Source: Betaproteobacteria bacterium UBA6910 (GTDB lineage: Bacteria; Pseudomonadota; Gammaproteobacteria; Burkholderiales; UBA6910). From it: 12,066 bases of DNA. The position numbers and the translations under genes are program-made. Each line of letters opens with the position of its first letter. Within the stretch, counting starts at the first letter, position 1. Positions 7,925 to 12,066 of this stretch are shown one piece after another. The stretch covers positions 1 through 12,066 of the forward strand of contig DKBC01000240.1 in assembly GCA_002451065.1 (NCBI GenBank), in the 5' to 3' direction. The notes below the pieces were generated by a model. The model was not told the origin of the DNA. It saw only the letters and a program-made list of their open reading frames with translations, and searched no databases.

Positions 7925-8043
7925 CTACACCTTGTAGATCGACGCCTCGCTGCCGATGGTCCCGGCGGCCGCGCCCCTGCCGCGTCCCGCGGGGACAGCG
8001 CATCCTGCCGCATCCGGTACGGGTCGCAGAAAACTCTGCTCAT
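7925..8043 (-). pseudogene. Possible small ORF interrupted by a frameshift
   Basis: An ATG at 8043 is preceded by a GGGAGACG ribosome binding site and opens a frame beginning MSRVFCDPYRMRQDALSPRD. This frame drifts into an Arg/Pro-rich stretch and stops at 7903. In another frame, the last 16 codons before a TAG at 7925-7927 all end in G or C and read GTIGSEASIYKV at the end. One indel near 7970-7980 would join the two into a protein of about 40 residues. The codon pattern is the only support. I recognise no family, and it could be chance in GC-rich DNA. Confidence 0.25.
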
Positions 8044-8102
8044 CTCTTACGTCTCCCTGTGTCATCCCGACCCCGGAGCGGGCCGCATCGTCTCGGAACA
8101 AG

Positions 8103-8132
8103 AAGGCCGCCGCGCCTGCGCGCGGCGGCCTT
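8103..8132 (-). terminator. Strong GC-rich hairpin, probable terminator of the fdh operon
   Basis: AAGGCCGCCGCGC and GCGCGGCGGCCTT form a perfect 13-bp stem around the four-base loop CTGC. On the minus strand the stem is followed by CTTGTTCC, which is only modestly T-rich. It lies about 280 bases downstream of the fdhC stop and upstream of the next minus-strand cluster, so it would separate the two transcripts. The stem is too long and perfect to be dismissed, but without a good T-run its role as an intrinsic terminator is inferred. Confidence 0.6.
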
Positions 8133-8203
8133 CGGGTTCCTCCCCCAATAAACTACTTGTTGGCCCGTTCGGGTGCGACTGCCGGAGCCGCTGCCAGTGG
8201 TGA

Positions 8204-8268
8204 GCCCCTGAAATTCACGGCCAAGGGCGGCGCCGCAGCTTCCCTGCTGTTGGCGGCGCCCCTGAATT
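8204..8268. repeat. Imperfect hairpin with nested short direct repeats
   Basis: GGCGGCGCC occurs at 8226-8234 and again at 8252-8260. GCCCCTGAA(A)TT occurs at 8204-8215 and 8258-8268. Between the first pair, CAGC-TTCCCT-GCTG can fold, with GGGCG/CGCCC as an outer stem (8225-8261). This looks like a small structured intergenic element or a partly duplicated one. No function is evident. Confidence 0.4.
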
Positions 8269-8307
8269 ATTTGGGTTCGCTTCCCCCTTGGCCTCTTCCT
8301 GGTCCGT

Positions 8308-8340
8308 AGGCGGAGGCCGCCTGGTGGGCGCTATTCCACC
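8308..8340. repeat. Two adjacent small stem-loops, possibly a REP-like element
   Basis: AGGCGGAGGCCGCCT (8308-8322) is a six-base stem with a three-base loop. It is followed directly by GGTGG-N8-CCACC (8323-8340). Read on the minus strand, the neighbouring GGCGAAGCGCAGCGGAACGC (in 8390-8410) has the style of dispersed palindromic repeats of proteobacterial intergenic DNA. Without other copies to compare, the repeat identity is a guess. Confidence 0.35.
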
Positions 8341-8414
8341 GACCCCCCGGGACCAACGCTTTCAGCGCAATGGCCCATAACAAGTTGCGTTCCGCTGCGC
8401 TTCGCCTACTCCGT

Positions 8415-9482
8415 TCAGGCCCGTGACGTTTCGGGCACGGCGCGCCCGCCGGCGGTATCTGCCATCGCGCCATGGGTCGCCTTGCCGGCCTTGACGTCGT
8501 TATACCAGTTCTCGTGATGCTCCTTGGCCCACGCTTCGTCCACCAGACCGTCGCGACGCATGGCGTCATAGGCACCTGGCACGCCGATGGTGCCGAGGTA
8601 GATGTGGCCCATCATCAGGCCCATGAACAGGATCCCGGTGATGGAGTGGAACAGGTGGGCCTGCTGCATGAGCTCGCGCCCCTGGTCGAAGTTCGGGAAA
8701 TTGAGCACGAGCCCCGAAAGGCTCACCACAACGCCGAACAGCGTCAGGCCCAACCAGAACACGATTTTCTCGCCGGCATTGAAGAAGCCCGCGGGCACGT
8801 GTTGTCCCGAGAACATGCCCCCGACCTTGGCCAGCCACCGGCCGTCTCCCGCCTCGGGAAGATTGCGGCTCAGGTAAGTGAAGAACATGGCGACCATGGA
8901 CACGAGAAACAGGGGTCCGGTGAAGTTGTGCAGGTTCTTACCCGCGACAGCCAGCCAGGAGAACAGCGTGTACCCAAAGACCGGCAACAGCACGTGTTTT
9001 CCGAATAGGAGAATGAGGCCGGTGATCGCAAGAATCAGCCAGGTAATGGCCACGGACCAGTGAATGATTCGATCCCAGGGCGTGAGCCTCAGGATCATCT
9101 TCCCGGTCAACTGGCCGTGGACCCGCATTGGCCCCTTCCAGGCGTAGAACAATCCCAGGATGATCGGCACCGCAATCAGCAGGATGCCGCCATACAGGGA
9201 AATCGGGCCTTCCCGGAGCGCGCGCCAGGTTTCGCCGCCGGATTGAATCAGCACCCCCGTATCGACGCCCCGGGCCTGGGTGATATGCACCCCGCCGGAG
9301 CGGACATCGCGCCAAACGGGAGCGTTGTTCAAAGGCTGCTCCTCCTGCCGCTGAACTTGCGCGCTCTCGACCGCCGTGGGGGGATTGGGAATGAACGGCT
9401 GCTCGAAGGCGCCCGCGCCGGCCGGGAACACCAGCGCGAGACCCAGGAGCGCGCCGCCCAGCAATCTGCGCACGCCGCTCAT
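8415..9482 (-). CDS. fdhC: Formate dehydrogenase cytochrome b (gamma) subunit
   Basis: This membrane subunit would take electrons from FdhB through b hemes to quinone. The 355-residue protein has a signal-like N-terminus (about 6-25, ending AGAGAFEQ), a hydrophilic segment of about 70 residues, and hydrophobic helices near 97-113, 141-160, 167-180, 187-205, 240-260 and 277-297. Candidate heme ligands are His141 (in IIHWSV), His185 (in LHNFTGP), His276 or His279 and His293 (in MGHIYLG), in the order expected for FdnI/FdhC-type cytochromes. The ATG at 9482 overlaps the lipoprotein stop as ATGA and has a GGGGGA ribosome binding site. A longer in-frame start at 9803 would run through the lipoprotein and into fdhB and is rejected. 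It is the last gene of the operon; the hairpin at 8103-8132 may end the transcript. The precleaved N-terminal extension resembles the Wolinella-type subunit rather than short E. coli FdnI. Confidence 0.92.
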   Translation of the reverse strand: MSGVRRLLGGALLGLALVFPAGAGAFEQPFIPNPPTAVESAQVQRQEEQPLNNAPVWRDVRSGGVHITQARGVDTGVLIQSGGETWRALREGPISLYGGILLIAVPIILGLFYAWKGPMRVHGQLTGKMILRLTPWDRIIHWSVAITWLILAITGLILLFGKHVLLPVFGYTLFSWLAVAGKNLHNFTGPLFLVSMVAMFFTYLSRNLPEAGDGRWLAKVGGMFSGQHVPAGFFNAGEKIVFWLGLTLFGVVVSLSGLVLNFPNFDQGRELMQQAHLFHSITGILFMGLMMGHIYLGTIGVPGAYDAMRRDGLVDEAWAKEHHENWYNDVKAGKATHGAMADTAGGRAVPETSRA

Positions 9483-9724
9483 AGCGATCCCCCGGGGGCA
9501 TCGCCTATGCGAACGTACTCGTTCTGGCCCTGGGCGCGCCTCTTGATCGCGTCGTCCCAGGCCGTCTGGCTGCCCTTGAACTGCTCGTTCTCCCAGGGAG
9601 GCGTATCGGGTTTGCCCTGATACTTGCCCTGCTTGTAGACCTGGGGCGCGCGTTCCTGGCCGCAGCCGGCCAGGAACCCCAGCGGCAGCGCGGCCGCCAT
9701 CACGATCACCAGCATCCGCTTCAT
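9479..9724 (-). CDS. Small lipoprotein of the formate dehydrogenase operon, function unknown
   Basis: This 81-residue product has a lipoprotein signal: a short basic start (MKRM), a hydrophobic core and a lipobox LAGC with Cys21, so it should be anchored to a membrane by a lipid. The mature part is hydrophilic, with YKQGKYQGKPDTPPW (30-44) and an Arg/Gln-rich stretch ending QNEYVR (67-72). It shows no catalytic motif, metal site or second cysteine. Its ATG overlaps the fdhB stop as ATGA, and its stop overlaps the fdhC start in the same way, which places it firmly among the enzyme's subunits. It may be an accessory subunit or assembly factor of the periplasmic complex; that is inferred from position alone. 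An in-frame ATG at 9784 lies inside fdhB and would put 20 residues ahead of the signal. I do not know a name for the family. Confidence 0.85.
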   Translation of the reverse strand: MKRMLVIVMAAALPLGFLAGCGQERAPQVYKQGKYQGKPDTPPWENEQFKGSQTAWDDAIKRRAQGQNEYVRIGDAPGGSL

Positions 9725-10338
9725 GACTTGCCTCCCGGTGCCGCCTGTTTCTCGGGCTTGCCATAGGCAGTGCCCCAGCCCCATACGTCGGAGCCCTTGC
9801 CACGCACCAGCACCCGCGTGCGGTAGATGTCCGCGATCACGTCGCCGTCACCGCCGAGCAGTGCCTTGGTCGAACACATTTCCGCGCACGACGGAAGCTT
9901 GCCCTGGGCCAGACGGTTCTCCCCGTACTTGCGGAACTCCGCCTCGGAGCCGTCGGGCTCCGGACCCCCGGCACAGAAGGTGCACTTGTCCATCTTGCCG
10001 CGCAGGCCGAAGCCCCCGTCCTGCGGAAACTGCGGCGCGCCGAAGGGGCAGGCATAGAAACAGTAGCCGCAGCCGATGCACAAGTCCTTGTCGTGAAGGA
10101 CCACCCCGTCCGTGCTCTTGTAAAAGCAGTCCACCGGGCAAACCGCCATGCACGGCGCGTCCGAGCAGTGCATGCACGCCACCGAAATGGAGCGCTCGCC
10201 CGGGAGACCGTCGTCAATGGTGACCACCCGGCGCCGGTTCACGCCCCACGGAACCTCGTTGGTGTTCTTGCACGCCGTCACGCAACCGTTGCACTCGATG
10301 CAGCGCTCGGCATCACACAGGAATTTCATTCGTGCCAT
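9721..10338 (-). CDS. fdhB: Formate dehydrogenase iron-sulfur (beta) subunit
   Basis: The 205-residue ferredoxin-like subunit would relay electrons from the molybdenum/tungsten subunit to the cytochrome b. Four [4Fe-4S] clusters are indicated: CIECNGCVTAC (Cys13, 16, 19, 23), CMHCSDAPCMAVC (Cys55, 58, 63, 67), CIGCGYCFYAC (Cys87, 90, 93, 97) and Cys119, Cys122, Cys151, Cys155. Cys8 and Cys71 are extra. The protein has no C-terminal membrane helix, unlike E. coli FdnH, and its size is close to the Wolinella protein (about 200 residues). The start is well supported by GAGGAGC seven bases upstream. The gap to fdhA is 30 bp and holds little else. Its stop overlaps the lipoprotein start. No signal peptide is present, so export would be with the Tat-targeted catalytic subunit, as in related enzymes. 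Confidence 0.94.
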   Translation of the reverse strand: MARMKFLCDAERCIECNGCVTACKNTNEVPWGVNRRRVVTIDDGLPGERSISVACMHCSDAPCMAVCPVDCFYKSTDGVVLHDKDLCIGCGYCFYACPFGAPQFPQDGGFGLRGKMDKCTFCAGGPEPDGSEAEFRKYGENRLAQGKLPSCAEMCSTKALLGGDGDVIADIYRTRVLVRGKGSDVWGWGTAYGKPEKQAAPGGKS

Positions 10339-10368
10339 GATCTTAGCTCCTCGTTTATCCCGTTACCG

Positions 10369-12066
10369 TTACGCTTTGGAGATGTTGCACAGCGTGGTCT
10401 TGGTCTCCTGCATCAAGGTCACCGGGTCGTACCCGTAGGTCGTGGCGGTGTTGACGGCCTCGCCACGTACAATGGGCGCGGCGCCCTGGGGATACTTGTC
10501 CAGGAGGTCCTGTCCCATCCACCACCCGCCAAAATGGAACGGCAGGAAAACGGTTCCGGACGCGACCCTCTCGGTAATCAGCGCCTTGACCTTGAGCCGG
10601 GATTTCTCCGGCGTCTCAACCCAGACGTAGTCCCCGTTGCGAATGCCCCGATCGTTGGCGTCGCGGGGATTGATCTCCACGAACATGTCCTGCTGCAGTT
10701 CGGCCAGCCAGGGGTTGGACCGGGTCTCGTCGCCGCCGCCTTCGTACTCCACCAGGCGGCCGCTGGTCATGATCAGTGGGAACGTCTTGACCGCGTCCTT
10801 ATTGGCTTCCTGGATGGACTTGTAGAGCACCGGAACGCGCCAGAACTCCTTACGGTCGTCGTGGGTCGGGTATTTCTCGACCAGATCCGGACGGGGCGAG
10901 AACAAGGGCTCGCGATGGGTCGGGATCGGATCCGGGAACTGCCATACCTCCACTCGCGCCCGGGCGTTGCCGAACGGCGCCACGCCGTGCTTGATGCACA
11001 CCCGCTGGATGCCGCCCGACAGGTCGGTCTTCCAGTTGCGGCCCTCGGCCTCCTGCTTCTCGGCGTCGGTGAGATCGTCCCACCATCCCAGCTTCTTCAG
11101 CAGCTTGTCGTCAAACTCGGGATAACCGGTGGTTATCTCGCTGCCCTCGCTGTAGACCCCGTCCCCCGCCAGCAGGCTGACCCCGTCGCGCTCGACACCG
11201 AAGCGGGCGCGGAACGTGAGGCCGCCATCCTTGACGTGCAACGACGGGTTGTACAGGATCGGCGTCCCGGGGTGCTTCATTTCCGGCGTCCCCCAGCACG
11301 GCCACGGCAGGCCGAAGTAGTCGCCGTCGAGGACATAGCCGGTCTCCTTGTCGACCCCGCCCTTGGCGCGCAGCGTCTTGATGTCGAACACGTTCATATT
11401 GCGCATATGGGCCTTGAGGCGCTCCGGCGATTGCCCGGTGTACCCGATGGTCCAGGTGCCGCGGTTGACCTCCCGAAGGACGTCCTCGACGTTGGGCTCG
11501 GTGCCGTCGACCTTGATGTTCTTGAACATCTCGTCCGCGAAGCCGAGCTTCTTGGCAAATAGGTACAGGATCTCCTGGTCCGGCTTGGACTCGAACAGCG
11601 GCTTGATCACCTGCTCCCGCCATTGCACGGAGCGGTTGGACGCGGTGACCGAGCCCCGAGTCTCGAACTGGGTAGCCGCCGGGAGCAGGTAGACCCCGTC
11701 CTTGCGGTCGTGCATCACGGCCGAGACGGTCGGATACGGGTCGATGATGACCAGGGCGTCCAGCTTGTTCATGGCTTCCCGCATCTCCCGCCCGCGGCTC
11801 TGGGAGTTCGGCGCGTGGCCGTGGTAGACCATGATCCGGATGTTGCTCGGCTGGTCCAGCTTGTCGGCGGGTTCCAGCACACCGTCGATCCAGCGCGATA
11901 CCGGTATCCCCGGCTTCTCCATCATCTTGTCCGAGGCGAACCGGCCCTTGAGCCACTCGTAGTCCACGCCCCACACCCGCGCCCAGTGCTTCCAGGCGCC
12001 CGCCGCAAGGCCGTAATAGCCCGGCAGGGTGTGGGAGTTGGGACCGATGTCGGTCGCGCCCTGCAC
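10369..12066 (-). CDS. fdhA: Formate dehydrogenase catalytic (alpha) subunit, C-terminal part (5' end outside the window)
   Basis: The visible 565 residues are the C-terminal part of a molybdopterin oxidoreductase that oxidises formate to CO2. The segment QGATDIGPNSHTLPGYYG (2-19) is typical of the FdnG/FdhA family. A cofactor-binding stretch near 75-150 includes YHGHAPNSQSRG. The C-terminal dinucleotide-binding domain begins near 429 with FPLIMTSGRLVEYEGGG and continues through FVEINPRDAND and FLPFHFGGWWMG. The text is close to what I remember of cytochrome-linked periplasmic FdhA of Wolinella and Shewanella (about 940 residues). Roughly the first 380 residues are missing, so the Tat signal, the N-terminal cluster and the active-site Sec or Cys cannot be checked. 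The first codon in the window is GTG read as Val, not a start. fdhB follows after 30 bp. Confidence 0.92.
   Translation of the reverse strand: MQGATDIGPNSHTLPGYYGLAAGAWKHWARVWGVDYEWLKGRFASDKMMEKPGIPVSRWIDGVLEPADKLDQPSNIRIMVYHGHAPNSQSRGREMREAMNKLDALVIIDPYPTVSAVMHDRKDGVYLLPAATQFETRGSVTASNRSVQWREQVIKPLFESKPDQEILYLFAKKLGFADEMFKNIKVDGTEPNVEDVLREVNRGTWTIGYTGQSPERLKAHMRNMNVFDIKTLRAKGGVDKETGYVLDGDYFGLPWPCWGTPEMKHPGTPILYNPSLHVKDGGLTFRARFGVERDGVSLLAGDGVYSEGSEITTGYPEFDDKLLKKLGWWDDLTDAEKQEAEGRNWKTDLSGGIQRVCIKHGVAPFGNARARVEVWQFPDPIPTHREPLFSPRPDLVEKYPTHDDRKEFWRVPVLYKSIQEANKDAVKTFPLIMTSGRLVEYEGGGDETRSNPWLAELQQDMFVEINPRDANDRGIRNGDYVWVETPEKSRLKVKALITERVASGTVFLPFHFGGWWMGQDLLDKYPQGAAPIVRGEAVNTATTYGYDPVTLMQETKTTLCNISKA

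Larger units (their letters stand above)
7854..8414. other. Gene-poor stretch between the fdh operon and the metallo-beta-lactamase-fold gene
   Basis: Apart from a possible broken small ORF (7925-8043), I find no convincing gene in these roughly 560 bases. Open frames of 90-117 residues on both strands are rich in Arg, Pro and Ala and resemble no protein I know. The region holds a strong hairpin (8103-8132), an imperfect hairpin with nearby direct repeats (8204-8268) and two small adjacent stem-loops (8308-8340). It probably contains the end of the fdh transcript and the promoter of the next minus-strand cluster, but I cannot point to a -35/-10 pair. Confidence 0.55.

Noticed and set aside
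8267..8575. A 102-codon minus-strand frame at the end of the fdh operon
   Set aside because: Its first half is the shadow of fdhC and the remainder is Arg/Pro/Ser-rich low-complexity translation with no recognisable fold.
9483..9803. N-terminal extension of the cytochrome b subunit from ATG 9803
   Set aside because: It runs through the lipoprotein gene and into fdhB in another frame; the ATG at 9482 is followed by a clean signal sequence and has a ribosome binding site.
10093..11562. A 489-codon plus-strand frame opposite fdhA and fdhB
   Set aside because: It is the antisense shadow of two clear genes with cluster and cofactor motifs; no domain is recognisable.
1..12066. CRISPR arrays, tRNA or rRNA genes, insertion sequences, phage genes
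   Set aside because: I looked for regularly spaced repeats, tRNA-like cloverleaf ends, transposase motifs and long terminal inverted repeats and saw none.

Overview
The window reads as high-GC proteobacterial DNA, most likely from a beta- or gammaproteobacterium that can respire anaerobically. This placement rests on the strong G/C preference at codon third positions, a perfect FNR/ANR-type operator, a class I fumarase tail and a Wolinella-type fumarate reductase. It is inference from protein resemblance remembered without a search, and no rRNA or tRNA gene is present to anchor it.

Layout, left to right. At 2-136 (+) lies the C-terminal end of a class I fumarate hydratase. The short gap after it holds a perfect TTGAT-N4-ATCAA box (162-175). 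A tight frdCAB operon follows (231-3663, +) and encodes a diheme quinol:fumarate reductase. It converges, with only 26 bp between stop codons, on an NAD-type malic enzyme (3690-5360, -). Next on the minus strand is a three-gene exported-protein cluster: a metallo-beta-lactamase-fold protein (6852 to about 7853), a SoxYZ-like fused carrier with one cysteine (6007-6846) and a thioredoxin-fold CxxC protein (5460-5996). A gene-poor stretch (about 7854-8414) contains a strong hairpin, other palindromes and a possible broken small ORF. The right end is a minus-strand formate dehydrogenase operon: the catalytic subunit (C-terminal 565 residues, running off the window), the four-cluster iron-sulfur subunit, a small lipoprotein and the cytochrome b subunit. 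The last three are joined by ATGA overlaps.

How the genes could work together. Formate dehydrogenase would oxidise formate and pass electrons through FdhB and the cytochrome b subunit to the quinone pool. FrdCAB would take quinol electrons and reduce fumarate to succinate. Fumarase (malate to fumarate) and malic enzyme (malate/pyruvate) sit on either side of the reductase genes, so the locus holds both halves of a formate-to-fumarate chain plus C4 supply. Coupling between the two halves is inferred from gene content only.

Points most worth a second look: the FNR box that also fixes the frdC start; replacement of the Wolinella E-pathway glutamate by Leu179 in FrdC; the degenerate metal site of the metallo-beta-lactamase-fold protein, whose start is also unclear; the lone-cysteine SoxYZ carrier beside a CxxC thioredoxin-fold protein; and the unnamed lipoprotein embedded in the fdh operon.
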